Part shown: piece by piece, positions 29,454 through 42,091 of the stretch
Layout of the letters: every line of letters starts with the position of its first letter
Numbering within the stretch: the stretch's first letter is position 1
DNA from: Utricularia gibba
Lineage: Eukaryota > Streptophyta > Magnoliopsida > Lamiales > Lentibulariaceae
Assembly (NCBI GenBank): GCA_002189035.1
Contig: NEEC01000007.1
Location: 3,100,001-3,164,000 of the forward strand
Direction of reading: 5' to 3'
Length of the DNA: 64,000 bases
Made by a program: the position numbers and the translations under genes
The notes under the pieces: generated by a model
What the model saw: the letters and a program-made list of their open reading frames with translations, nothing else
Told to the model about the DNA's origin: nothing
The model's database searches: none

Positions 29454-31195
29454 TGGCATGGTGTTCTTCTTAGATACACGACTAGTAATTGTAATCGCCA
29501 TGCTCGGTGATAACCTTTGGGTTGTGGGCGGGCAATAGAAAAACCATGAACGCTCAGAAGCTTTAAGAAATAAATTTGACGAAAGCAGTATCTAACTTAC
29601 AGTATGCAAAACCCATGAACGCCCAGAAGCAATGCTCTGTAATCGCCGCATCTTATTCATCATTCAATGCCTAAAATCATAACATGGAATCAAACCCAGA
29701 GCTTCCTTCTCAGCCAAAATGAATGACGGAAACTAGAAAAATAAAGCAGGGATCAAACGGGAGGATTAACAAGTCTCTTTCTTCCTGTCAACGAGAAAGA
29801 TAAAATATAACTAGGAGAAGAGAAAATCCCAACTGCAGCCTGTTGCCATAATAGATTCATAGCAAATATGGAACAATTTCCAAAATCAACTCATAGCAAA
29901 TTATGGAAGTATTATCAAAATAAATTAACACAAAATTATAAAATATGCATTTAGCGAGATATTTTCAGCTTAATCGAGATTTAATTACAAAAATATGTTG
30001 CATATGATATGCATTCCACAACCAACAGATTTTGGTTTTTTATCCCATTTCTTTGGAGAGCGATCAACAAGATAAAAATTCAGGTAGACAATCAAGCAGT
30101 TAAATAATTAAGGTAAATTGATAATAAGAAAAGTGTAGGGTAAGAATGCAGCGAAGATGATATCATTGTCCTTGGGTAAAAATGAATTTACTTGATTGAT
30201 TTATTAGGAAAAAGTTTCATATAATTCTTACATAATCACTCTACCTACTTAATCCTGTTCGTAACTGGATTCGAATAAGATTGCTCTGCCACTCTTCGTT
30301 GGACGTTATGTAATCATTGATAACTCATAATATTAAGATGTAAAAAAGAGTCCTCAAGGACATTTTTATAACTTGCTCCCCATTGTTTTATTGTTATTTC
30401 TAATGTCTAAAAATTTGTTATAATTAATCCTCACTGTTTCAAAATAATGATAAAATTAGTTCGTACGAATTTAGAAAATCGGGAGATTAATTATGTCTGG
30501 TATTCAAACAATGAAAAACATAAACGTTTAAAATATAAAAATATAGTCACTAATTGTAAAGATTAATTATTCTCGATTTAATTATTTCTGCGTCTTGTTA
30601 TTCATTATTAATAGTTTTCACTGTTTTTATTTTTTCAACTTGTTTGTAAGGAATTCAACAATTTGTTTATTCAACACTTTATTTGGAATGGTTTATGATT
30701 AAATTCTGACAGTTAGGGATATTTTATTCGTCTGAATTAGGGGAGGTTTTCCATGTTTCCCATAAATGCTCCTGGTAATTTTTTAAGTTTGGAACACCAA
30801 GCATGACTACATAGTTTGGAATTTTGAAAAATGTTTTTTATATTTGAAATTATATAACACTCCATATTCTATATGTCAGATATTATGGATAAAAGTAAGA
30901 GTTTGAATGCTTTCATTTGAAAACGCATTCTTTTATTTTTATTTTTATTCTATACAGTAATATTTTAAAATTAAGTATTCAATTTCTTTTTAATTGATGG
31001 ATTGCTGCATTTTATCATATAAACTAGTTACTTAGTGAATTGGGTTGTAAAGTTTATTTATTGACCATTCTTGCGATTGTAATTTTGTGCATGGGATTGG
31101 CTGGTGAAGTATGATGTTTTACAGATTATGATTGAGGGATGGAAATATTGCATTTTTTGAAAAAAGGAATTAGTTGCCGTAAACTACCTCAACGG
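29454..31195. other. intergenic, no gene seen
   Basis: AT-rich, no frame of interest. The expected N-terminal exon of the histidine kinase was looked for on the minus strand here and not found. Confidence 0.5.
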
Positions 31196-31200
31196 ATCAC

Positions 31201-32276
31201 TGATAAGTGATTTTGTGTCACTTATATTTGTGTGTTTTGTGATTTTTCAGAACGAATTTGGAATAATTTGAAGGATTTTCGAGCTACTTTGATGGAGGCT
31301 AAGATTTGGTCTGTCCAGATAAAGACTCGGTCGAAGATTCTCGGATAAGATAAGATTTGTATCTTATCTTGGAGAAATTGGATCTCATCCTAGAAGATTT
31401 GTATCAAATCTTCAAAGATTCGGATAGAAGATATGATGCGAGCCCATCAAAAAAGCTTAATAAATCCCCACCATTATATAAAGATCCAAACGCGAAGAAC
31501 TAAGGGAGTCAAGGGTGGACGACCAGAGAGTCAATCTAGGGTTTAGAGTCGAGTCTAGTATGTTTTGGATTCCTTTCTCTTCGTTTTTCATCAACTTTTG
31601 TTGTTTAGAGTCAAGCATGCGCGTTTGAGCGCTTGCGGTTGAGGATTTGCTGTGAAGCCTTGCTTGCGCAAGTTATGTGCGTGTGATTGTCTTACCATGT
31701 TTTTCAGCATTTAATTTGAGGTCTGATTCTGTTTTTCGCAACGTTTTCTTTACCAACGTGATATTTAGTACCATATAGCTCTAAGAGAGTGTGGGAGAAT
31801 CAAAGGTTGGCCTCAAGCACCTAAAAAGAAGGGCTCAATTAGACATCGTTGGTAAGGTATATTCTGTCTAATCTGTCTGCGAGGTGAGAGGTGTAGGGGT
31901 TAGATTTGGGTGTGGGTAAAACATGGGTTATCACAAGATGTGAAATGGCTCTGGTGGCATGGTTGATTCCATAATCCCATAAAACAAGGGACAATGCTAT
32001 AATGGTCACCGAGTAGCACTATTTTAGCATAACACCCCAAAAGCTTGCGCAAGCAGGTCAATTCTCAAGGTTTGCACACACGCAAAGGCAAGTTTCAAGT
32101 AAGGTAGATCTTAGATCCAAGGCCACTTTTCTTATTCTCTTCAAAACTAAATCTTTCTTTTGTTTTCGGTCTTTTTGAATCTTTATTTGAAAAAAATATT
32201 CCAATAACAATTCCCTGTGGATAGGATCTTATTTTATTATTTCGACGATTTCTGTGCATTTGCAGAATTACCCTAA
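31201..32276 (+). repeat. solo-LTR-like repeat, family R1 copy B
   Basis: 1,076 bases starting TGATAAGTGATTTTGTGTC, related along its length to the minus-strand copy at 3719-2591. It is bounded by a perfect 5-base duplication ATCAC (31196-31200 and 32277-32281). A TATA-like attatataaag lies near 31472, giving it an LTR-like U3 layout. No coding sequence. The perfect duplication indicates insertion as a unit or an LTR-LTR recombination product. Confidence 0.7.
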
Positions 32277-32329
32277 ATCACCTAGTGGGTGTATTGGGTA
32301 TTTGGCTGTTTTTAAAGTTGTACCTAAAT

Positions 32330-33090
32330 GATGCGTTTGGTTGATGGGTAATGTTTAAACCCAAGTTTAATTTATTTGAATTTAGATAAATGGATTATTT
32401 AGAAGATTATTTGTGTTTAGTTGATAGATTTATTTTATTTGGATTTAAAATGAAAACATGTTTAGTACGTATATATAAAATTAGATATATGATGAATATA
32501 TATTTAAAATTATGAATATACCCCTTTTAAAAAAACTGAGAATAGCGATGTTCAAATGAACACATGGTACTTTTAAGTTCGACCAAGCACTGGATACGTA
32601 TGTATGCAGTGCTTTTTCATGCCTTCATGGTAAAATTTGTCAATCCAATAAGCTCATATGACAAATCTTGTCAATATCCCTGTGAGCAGCTTTGGCAGCT
32701 TAAATCCATAGTAGTATGCCCAAATCCAGCAACCATGTGCATCACGTCATCAAAAATTCCCACCTAGAAAAAAGATTGTGAAATTGGCATAAAACTCAAG
32801 TCACCTAATAGAAGCTAATCTACTTAGCCAAATGAGTATACAATAGTGCATAAATCTGGAAACTTGACAACCAACAATAATGTAAGGGCAAAATTGGAAG
32901 GCATAACATGTGTTTATTTAAACTGACCACCACCCATCAGTTTAAGTAAACCAGGCTCAATGGGTTTGTATCAGGTATATAGGCAGTAGGCAGGTATATT
33001 TTTACCTACCTACAACCCACGTATCAAACTTGGGGTTTAATACTAAACCCACCTTGAAACCCACTTAATCAGTCTAACCAAATGCACCCA
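32330..33090. mobile_element. candidate MITE-like element with inverted ends
   Basis: The left end (gatgcgtttggttgatgggt then aatgtttaaacccaagttt) and the right end read in reverse (gggtgcatttggttagactg, with aaaccccaagttt further in) are similar, and the interior has no coding frame. Such ends are common in plant PIF/Harbinger-type MITEs. I could not define a target duplication, so the call is tentative. Confidence 0.4.
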
Positions 33091-33470
33091 AAGAGAATAG
33101 TATTGAATATACTCCTATTACAAATGAGGTGAGTAACATGTCTTCTCTATTGAGTTATGAGGTTATCCGTCAACTAGGGAAATAGATCTATCCCTTGAAA
33201 AGCTACCAATAACTAATTAGTATCCAAGACTCCATATCGCATGGCACCTCGAAAACTGATTGAGCCAAGGAAGCAACTCTATGAACTATTAGATAAGCGG
33301 CACATAAGGTATAGTACATCATTCTGAGGGGCCCCCATCTTATTTCTCTAGTGAGTAAGATGGTAGCTTAAAATTATACTCTTGTAGAGAGCTCAACAAC
33401 GTAATTACAAATAAGTGTCCTTTGATAGATGAGGGTTTATTAGATCAATTGTAAGGAGCTATAGTGTTAT

Positions 33471-34557
33471 TGATGAACGTTTAGAATGAGGTTGCTAAAT
33501 GTCACGGTCTAGCACATTCAACGTATCAAAAGAAATTTATAAACCTAGCTATTCAACTACACAAATCATAGGAATTAATGTAGTGTGAAAAACAAGGGTC
33601 GAATCCACAGGGAATGGTTGCAATTTTTTGAAGTTTATCACATTTACTGAAAACAGGAGGTTTTTTTTTACATCAGGGTCTAGCTCTTGTGTCACTCAAG
33701 AGAGCCCATAGGTTTAAACCTAGCTTTGAAACACTTAAAAACAGAGTAAGAGTTTGCAGAAACAGAGTATGGGTTCATAGGAACAGTAAAAAGCGTGTTA
33801 AACTTAGAACCAAGCATGAAAAGGGTAAACACCAACATGTTCATAAACCGAAATGAGGTCTACAAAGGCTTAATCGTTCACAACAAGGTTCAAGAACATA
33901 ACAGAAAGCGTGAAAATGCATAAAGTAACAATAGTGAGTTCGTCAACGAAATGGAAGTGTTGAAAATGGAAAATAAAGTGTTCAGCAGTTGCTCTCGATC
34001 GTAGATCTGCTGAAAATAGAGTGTCTGGGCGGAAAGACAGTGTAGAAGTGTAGATCTAGAGGTTGCCGGAGACGTTCACCGGAGAAACAAAGTTCTCCTT
34101 GCTCCCGCTCCTCCTACTGTTCGCTGTCTGTGCACTCTACATGCATAGTGTGTCTTCTTTTTTCTCTCTCCCTTTTGCCGCTCAAAAGTAAAGGTAGCTT
34201 CGTCTTTTCCCCAAGCTTCTAGAAGGGAGATCTTTGCTCAAAATCTTATCTTCTCAGAAGGGCGGCTACTTTCGGCGAAAAGTGACTTTTGCACAGCTTT
34301 TCTGCCTCCTTTGACTTGTCAACGCGAAAAATGCACTGCTATAGTACTAGTCTTACCCTGATAAGACTTAAAACACAGACTAGACAAAATATTAGAGTTT
34401 TCGGCTCAATTGTTGCCAATTGAGCCTATTTTCACAATAAACATATTTTGACAGTCTAAATATGCAAAAAAAGACAATTTAGCACATTAAACAACATTTA
34501 ACCTTACAAAACACACTTAAAAACATATATAAAATCACAATAAAAACGGTGTTATCA
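33471..34557 (-). repeat. solo-LTR-like repeat, family R2
   Basis: 1,087 bases. On the minus strand it starts TGATAACACCGTTTTTATTG. It splits the gypsy RT frame between VLL and the continuing S-A-L-D-L, with GTTAT on the left (33466-33470) and ATTAT on the right (34558-34562), a 4-of-5 duplication. Its minus-strand start is similar for about 200 bases to the repeat starting at 40134 (shared TTTATTGTGAAAATAG.CTCAAT). No coding capacity. Confidence 0.65.
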
Positions 34558-34599
34558 ATTATCTGCATTAGATTTACCCTCATGAAACAAGCTACAATC

Positions 34600-36790
34600 A
34601 GTTGTATGTAAAATAAAACAACATACAGAAAACCAGTTTTACAAGATGTTATGGACATTATTGGTGCATAGTAATCCCTTTGTATTATTAGTGTAAAGTC
34701 TTTTCTTACTTGTTTAGTAACTTTCTATCAACTTAGTCCAAGTCACCCTAGCTCCAATGAACCTGGTCACCTTTTTTGCCAAACGTGGACAATTTCGTAA
34801 ATGTGTAATATAACCTACTCAAGGGATAAGCATCATCATGATCAGCACCTTAGTATTGTGCTACAACACAAAAGAGAAACAAGTAGATGCACAAATCAAT
34901 AAATGTGATTTTTGGATGACCAGTATTGCATTCCTTTGTAACATAATATTGGCAAATGGATTTGGGTTGGTGCTCAGAAGTCGGGGTAGTTTGAATCTTG
35001 TCCTCTCATTGAGTTGAAGAAAGGGGGTAAAATATAAGTAGTATGAATATTGTGAGTAGAGTTTTCAGTTTTTTAAGGTGAAGTTGGACAACGAACCTAT
35101 TCTAAAATTACTTTGGATGGATGCCTCTATAGAGGTTATTGGTTGTGCCCTAAAACTGTGAGAAAAACTCATACCATATGCATTTTAAAAGTTGGAAACC
35201 AATGAAACAAAATGTGCAACAAACAACCTAAAACTATCTCTTTGTCATAATTCATACCCAAGACCCAAGAGACATGAATCACGATTGAAAAATCCCAACC
35301 AATACCAAAAATTAGGGCTAAGTAAAGTTTTCACACACACCATAAGATAGTTTTCCTAGATATGCATAAGTACACAGCATCCAGATTATATATGAAAATG
35401 ATATATAATATGTGATATGTGGATTTTGGAATACAATGTGGTTTAACCTATTGTTATCTACTAGTAGAATGAGTTTGGAGTCTATAATATTCTTGCAACT
35501 CATCTTTAAATGATTTTTATCAAAAGTAGTTGACGTGTCGGTTGTTTTTAGAATGAGTTTTGCCTCTTTGTTACATGGTCAATGTGGATTCTGGAAGACA
35601 AGTCTCAAAACTATGTTAGTTTGGTTGTTTTTTGTGATATGTGCCATTGGCTTTTAAAAAATGATAAGAGTTGTGTACTATACTTCTAGCACCATGATAT
35701 GATTATGATATTTAATGCTAATAATATCAGACATCTTTGAGATATCCCTATTGATGAGAGCATGTGTGAGGATTAAACTTTTAAAGGCTTTGACTTCTAA
35801 TTTTTTATTTGCTTTCTTTTTACAAACGTCATATTAGGATATCAATTGGTAAACTGGAGGAATTTGAAGTAATTTGAGAGTACGTAACTTTGTGTGCTCG
35901 AGTTTGGGATGCTAGCGGCCATAATTTGAAGTAAATAAGGAGAAATTTGAAATATTTAAGTCTTCAAAACGATCCAATCAGGAGAATGTAAATGTAAGTA
36001 TGTAGCATATGACATATGGCTAGTTTGCATGCAAAAGTTAACTTGAGATATATGGAGATATATATGCTGAGTTTTAGAAGATTTAGAACTCCACAACATT
36101 TTGAAGGGGTAACACCATCAAGAAAACCAAGGAAAGAATTTAAGAGATTTAGAGGTGTTTTAAAATGGGCTAGGAGTTGTAGACGTTTAGGTGATGAATC
36201 TCAAGAAGATGATAAAGAGCATTTAAAAAATAATGAGAATGTTAAACAAATAAATATTTTGGATATCAAGATTATTCTACTTAGACCAATCATAAGGAGT
36301 AAGAAACAATAAGATTAAATTTCACTTGAATCCCTACTCAATAATATTAGGTTAGAAGTTGCATTTAAAACCTTGCCACCAAAGCAACTACTTGAAAATA
36401 TATCTACCTTAGAGATCAAAATTTGTCTTCATCTTTGATGTGTGCTATTGAACATGATAACCTTTACTTTTATTTCATTTGGGCTTAATAATATTAGAGC
36501 TCAAACGTAAAGTATAAATATTTTATAGATGTACTCTTTGTGGGAACTTGTTGGCTTGTTTTAGGAATTTCTTAAAGAATTCTCTATTTTCTCAGTGTTT
36601 GAACACTCTTAACATATCAAGCTCTTTAGCTTGTAGTGCCCAAAGATTATTACTTCTAATTTTTTTTTTCATTTTGAAGTGTGGATCCTAATTTTATCCT
36701 TTCTTTTATAGTGTAGTTGCAAAAGATTCAATTTCTTGAGGATAGATTTAGGTGGATTTCATTCCAAGTGCTAATTTTCCTCATGTTTCG
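34600..36790. other. decayed transposon and unrecognised sequence
   Basis: No domain recognised. A frame at 36016-36312 (98 codons, basic, with no known motif) is probably chance. The flanks on both sides are gypsy fragments, so this is likely highly diverged internal retrotransposon DNA. Confidence 0.4.
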
Positions 36791-36848
36791 GGGTTACTAA
36801 TGTCTTTAGATTAGAGGGTCACATCACAGAATAGAAGCCCAACCTGTA

Positions 36849-37088
36849 TCAGTCTCTTACGTCTTGGAAAGGGATATCAATGAATTTAATGTGCTCATTT
36901 GAAATTGGATTCGCCAAAATATAATTTGCAGATTGATAGGTACAATGCAAATTTGTGGGCGTGTGAACCGGCTGCTTCAAAGCGTATGATATCCATCGAA
37001 GCTCAATCATTGTAGTTTCCACATTTCTATACTCAGTTTCAATGGTGAAATGAGACATCGTATTTGGCCTCTTAGTCTTCCATGACAC
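36849..37088 (-). pseudogene. copia RNase H fragment
   Basis: The frame MSWKTKRPNTMSHFTIETEY then TMIELRWISYAL, YQSANYILANPISNEHIK and DIPFQDVRD follows the copia RNase H pattern (SWKSKKQ..VS.S..EAEY, DN..A..IA.NP..H.RTKHI). It is opposite in strand to the gypsy element around it, so it is a separate insertion remnant. Confidence 0.8.
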
Positions 37089-37955
37089 TTAGGAACCACC
37101 AATGAAAATGTGATAAACTGTAACACAACATCTAACATCATGTGAGGTGCCCCAATTTGCCTATTTGAAGGCCCTACATTCAGTTTTCACGACCATGAGG
37201 GTAAAGCAGTCCAAAGTTTGACATAGCGAGAAGATGATGAACTAAGAGATTCCAAGCCCTCCATTGCTCGATCTCAGGACATTGCACACACTTGGAAGGT
37301 TGTTGAAATAAAAGAGAGATATGTAGAAGTGCGAATGTCAAGCAGAGTAATTTCCTTTCAAGGCATATTTTTTCAGATCAACAATTGTATACCAAAGCTT
37401 CCAAATATTTTTCTATAAACTGTAGATTAAGTACCTATGATAGGAGTCAACAGGATTCAGGTAGATGAAGAAAAGGTGGAAGCAAACCTCAATTGACCAA
37501 AACCAAAGAACATTAGAGAGTTGTGTGGGTTCCTTGGACTAATACGTTATTATAGACACTTCATTGCCTCATTCAACACCATTGCACCCCCCCCCCCCTC
37601 ATTGCCATGATAAGGAAGGATGATTTCCAATGGACGTAAACAAGAGAGAAAGCTTTAATCAACTTAAAGGAACCCTTATAGTAACACTGATTCTTGCTAC
37701 TTCAAATTTTGATGATTTATTCATATTAGAATGTGATACTTCAAATGGAGGAATGAGAACAATTTTACATCAAGATGGCCAACCCATCACATATTTTAGC
37801 AAAGGATTGATGGGTAGGCACAAAAATCTTGCATCGTATTAGAATGAGCTAGTTGCTATGGTTTATGTGATAAAACATTCGAGACAATACCTATGGGGAA
37901 GACATTTTACGATGAGAATGAATCATAAAAATTTACATTATTTGGGATAGTGATA

Positions 37956-39730
37956 AACAAAAATTTTGCAACATTGTTAAAATGCGAATTCTTCTATCAA
38001 ATAAATTTATAAACCTAATTCATAACCAATCATATAACAAATATGAGTAGAGTGGATTATGATCAAACACAAGGAGTTATATACTTGCTATATGAAAGCT
38101 AATTCATTCTATTTTTGTTATATTTGAAAACTAAGTCTAACCTAAGAACAATTCAGGTCTACAATAGAATAAAGCAAAGCAATAATAGGTAAATTATGCT
38201 ACTAATTAGAATGAGATAATACAATGTCTTAAAGCTTCCAAGAGTGATATGATCATTACTACAGTTATCTCACTCAATCTGAAAATCAATCATCTAACAA
38301 ATTAAGAGTTCAAGTCTACCTAAACTCTTGTTTTTCATAATTTTTTGTCTTCCTCTAATTAGATTTATTTATGATGAATATTACTATTTCCCTCTCCTAG
38401 TCTATCCTGGTTTATAAGGAATTAGTGTAATTACTAATCTAAGGTGGTCTAATAAGTAATAATCATGCATACTTTCTTCTATCTCAAGACATCAAGTATA
38501 TTTAGCCGCTCATGCTAAAGGAAAATAAAACATGCTCATAATATAACATTAGCAATATCTTCATTTCACAGTTCAACAAGAAGAAAAGAAACATAAACAG
38601 TGATTTGAAATGTAAATAGTTCACGTGAAATGCTGAAACCTTAAAATCTACTCTCGACTAAAATAAGTGTTACTGAATAGAAGAAGTTTTCTAAAATCAA
38701 CTAGGTTCTTCCAATAAAAATTAGTTCTTATTCTCTATAATGTTATGATCTCTGTCCATAGCACATTTCATGAGTTGAGCCCTCAAAACATTACAGAGAA
38801 TAAGAATAGATTTTTATTGGAAGAACATAGCCCAACAAATACAATCCTTTACAAATGAATGAATTATTTCCAATGGAGTAAGTCAAAGCAGCTTCATTCT
38901 AGTGGATTACTCCAATCTTTAAAAATTCCAAAAAGAATCCAAGTGGAAATATCACTTGATTTTAGTGAAGAATTATCACTCTCCAAGGGAAGAATGTCAT
39001 CTTAGTGTTTGTAGACCAATTGAGTAAGTACATATTTCGTACCGCTAACTTATTCTTATAATATTATTTTAGTTGCTAAGTCCTTATTTGAGGAGGAAAT
39101 AGGTTAAATACTCTATTTTTTTAAAAAAATTCATATTAACCTAGTTTTCAAATTTGTTATTATTTTAGCTGAATTGTTGAATATAATTGGTAATATAGAA
39201 TATTACGTAATTATTTTTATATTACCTTAATTAGAGGAGTAAATGGATAAATAAGTCAACTTTTTTATTTACTTTTTATAATATGTACTTTTTGATACAT
39301 AAATATTATTAAAAATGTAATTTATTTTCAGACTTTATGGTTTGAGTTGAAGGTTTAAATTCAGTATTTATACTTTAGGTATAATATAATATTTGGTTTT
39401 TCAAAATCTTAGATATTAAAATAAAGGTTATAATATTAGACGTTAAGGTTTCAATTGAAGATTATGATTTAGATTATTTAACTTTTTAATTTTAGTGTTT
39501 GATTTTGTGATTTAAAGTTTAGAGATGAAAATAAAAGTAGATTTCTTATATAAATGAGTACTACAATAAATTATTAATAAAAATGTAAACAAAGGTAAAA
39601 TACAAAGAAAAAGAATAACTAAGGTAAAATGCCAATAAAAATTGTTAAAAAAGGTAAATAATATATATATATATATATATTAAAAAGTAAGAGATAAATG
39701 AGTGATAAATTTTTTCTGACAAGGGTAATT
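37956..39730. other. non-coding insert and AT-rich DNA between gypsy RNase H and integrase
   Basis: Starts with tgataaacaaaaattttgc immediately after the RNase H frame, a TGATA start like the other LTR-like repeats here, so another decayed LTR is possible. It includes the inverted repeat listed separately and an (AT)n run at about 39658-39681. No gene. Confidence 0.45.
38705..38826. repeat. inverted repeat with about 40-base arms
   Basis: The left arm gttcttccaataaaaa and tcttattctct, followed by aatgtt, is matched in reverse by the right arm aacattacagagaataagaa and tttttattggaagaac, with a spacer of about 40 bases. Only a few mismatches. RNA from either strand could fold into a long hairpin. 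Confidence 0.8.
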
Positions 39731-40133
39731 TACAAAATCACTCCTTATTTGAGAATATCTTTAAACTCCACAAGTTACAAGAGACCATTATAAGTGATAG
39801 AGATGTTACCTTTAGTAGTCTATTTTGGAAAAAAATTGTTTCAACTTTCAAGGACTAAATTGTGCTTCACCATATCATATTATCCTCAAGCCGATAGTCA
39901 AGTTGAAGTAGTTAATAAAATTTTAGAGACATATTTATAGTATTTCACCAATGATAGACCGAGCCACTGGTTCAAGTGGTTATCTTGGGTGCAATATGTA
40001 TATAATACAAGTTATCAGAGCTCCATTGGTATGACACCATTTGAATTAGTTTATAGACGTCTTCCTCCCTTGTTATGTTGCTATGAAGGAGGTGCAAAGG
40101 TGGCACTTGTGGAATTACAGTTAATGGATCGAA

Positions 40134-40397
40134 TGATATATCATTTTTATTGTATTTTTTATGTGTTTTTATGAGTCTTTTGTATAATTAAATTTTGGTT
40201 TGAATGCATAATTGTTACATGTTATATATTTATTCAATAAGAATGTGTTTATTGTGAAAATAGACTCAATTTTTATCAATGAGCCAAACTCTCACGTTTT
40301 ATATTGTTGTATTTAAATCTTAAAAAGGTAAGAATTTAATATTGGAAACGTATTTTATGGGTTGAAAAGTCACAAATACAGAAAATCAAGAGAAATG
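40134..40397 (+). repeat. left part of an LTR-like repeat interrupted by the Tat element
   Basis: Begins TGATATATCATTTTTATTG, directly after the broken gypsy integrase frame, and resembles the minus-strand start of the repeat at 34557-33471. The Tat element inserted at 40397/54291; the remainder should follow 54291, but I could not fix its end. Confidence 0.5.
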
Positions 40398-40902
40398 TGT
40401 TATGGGTGAAAATCAGCAATGGGATTAGAACCGATCTTTACTTCGTGAAAATGGCTGGATGTTCGATTTCGGGTACGGTTTGAATGTTCGATCTTTATCG
40501 AAATAAAGAGAGGTGAAGACTTTTTATGTAGAAACCGCCAAAGGACGAGAAAACCACGGAGCTACCGGAGCTTGCCGAAGAAAATCTTCACTAGACGGAG
40601 ATGAGGGGAGAAAATACAAGTTGGAAAGTTAAGGATCGAACCCCATTCTCTTCAAGATTTATTCTCTTTATAGAAGAGGTCGATATGACCGAATCCTGGA
40701 ATCTGTAGACACTGGTTGCTTTCTGCACCTATTGTACGCACTGCGACTCTACTCCTGGATAACCGCCGCCTGCTCTTCTATTGCCATAATTCGACTACTT
40801 TTCAGTCTATCCGAAACGGCCACTTCTGACATACCCTGATAGTTATCGGTTTGTCAGCCTGCGACAGGGACCGATTACCTATATCCGATTTATACCCCAT
40901 CA
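40398..40902 (-). repeat. 3' LTR of the Tat element
   Basis: 505 bases, co-linear with 53745-54290 but lacking about 33 bases near its U3 start and carrying many substitutions. The TG/CA ends are intact. Confidence 0.92.
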
Positions 40903-41462
40903 TTCATAGAGATTTCATGGGTTGGTTCTGGGTCGGTTCTATGCCAACCCAGAACCGACCCAACTACAAAGACAAAGACCCAGAACCGACCCAGACCCAA
41001 TTAAGAACCGATAGACCCAGAACAACGGTTCTTTATCGGTTCTCGGTCGGTTCTGGGTCCTTACTGGTTCCGGCTTTTACTAAAAACATTGAATTTGAAA
41101 GCTTTCAAACAATATAAGAATAATGTATTTAAAGGCACATAAAGCTTAGAAACACTAGGAAAAATGTTCATACAAATTAAAAGGGCTACGTTTAGTTTTG
41201 ATACAAAAGTAGGGCTATTTCACACATTTGAACACACATGTTTGTAAAAATCACATTGAAAACAAACGTTTCCTGGTATTTAATTGATTTGATGCAAATA
41301 TTTTCATAAATATAATTTTGAAACAAACGTTTGTCAAAACACATTGTTTTCAACACAAATGTTTACAAATAAATCTTCTCAAACACCCCCTTCTCAGACA
41401 CACTCACGATAGATATGGGTGCTTGGAAAATGGTTTCAGGTATCCTCACAACATACTCTCTT

Positions 41463-41808
41463 AAACTGTCTCAAATACTCTTTCCCAGACACTCGTATAA
41501 GAGAAGTGGGTGCCTACAAATGGTCTTACCCATTTTTTTCAGACACCCACACAATGCATTGTTTTGTAGGTGCAGTCCAACTCTCTTTACAAACACCCTC
41601 TCGAGACACCCACATGAGGGAAGTGGGTGCCTAGAAAACTGTCTCAAATACTCTTTCCCAAACACCCATATAAGAGAAGTGAGTGCCTAGAAATGGTCTT
41701 ACCCACTCTTTCTAGACACCCAGACAAGGCATTGTTTTGTAGGTATCGTCCAACTCTCTTTCCAGACACCCACACGAGACAATGTGGGTGTCTGAAAAAT
41801 GGTCTAAG
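41463..41808. repeat. two tandem copies of a 173-bp unit inside the hAT element
   Basis: aaactgtctcaaatactctt starts each copy (41463 and 41636). Each copy contains several variants of agacaccca and gtgggtgcct, themselves short inverted motifs, so the unit has internal repeat structure. Confidence 0.85.
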
Positions 41809-42091
41809 CATCACACAGAGATAATATGTTATTTATTATATGGTTTAATAAATAACATATTTACATTATTTATATTTTAATAAACATAACCAAGGATCGA
41901 ATTCTTTTGATTTTTTCTCCAAATTAAAACATGATCCGAGTTCAAAAAACCGAACTTCACACTTCAGTGGTAGATAAGCTATCATTAATGTTCTCATCTT
42001 CAATCAGTTCATCTTCAAGCAATGAGATTTGTTCCATATCTGGATCACAAAAAAATAAAATAAGATCAAATTAGGCAATCAGAAAATATTA

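Larger units (their letters stand above)
33120..40133 (+). mobile_element. old Ty3/gypsy element, split by later insertions
   Basis: Plus-strand gypsy blocks occur in the right order: RT entry (33130-33470: APRKLIEPRKQLYELLDKR, then LLDQL) resuming after an insertion at 34558; the end of RT and RNase H (37440-37955: IRELCGFLGLIRYYRHFIAS, FILECDTSNGGM, PITYFSKGL, HSRQYLWGRHF); and integrase (about 39735-40133: SDRDVTFSSLFW, YNTSYQSSIGMTPFELVYRR). The order RT, RNase H, integrase identifies gypsy. It is interrupted at 33471 by an LTR-like repeat, contains a foreign copia RNase H fragment at about 36.9 kb, and is cut at 40134 by another LTR-like repeat. Assigning all blocks to one element is inference from strand and order. 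Confidence 0.7.

Noticed and set aside
36016-36312. 98-codon frame as a gene
   Set aside because: No recognisable family, AT-rich, within transposon debris; chance is the simplest explanation.
40640-40660. tRNA-like gatcgaacccc motif in the LTR
   Set aside because: An isolated T-arm-like string repeated in both LTRs, with no cloverleaf around it.
41463-41808. A CRISPR-like or satellite array
   Set aside because: Only two units of 173 bp inside a transposon in a plant nuclear genome; no spacers or extended array.
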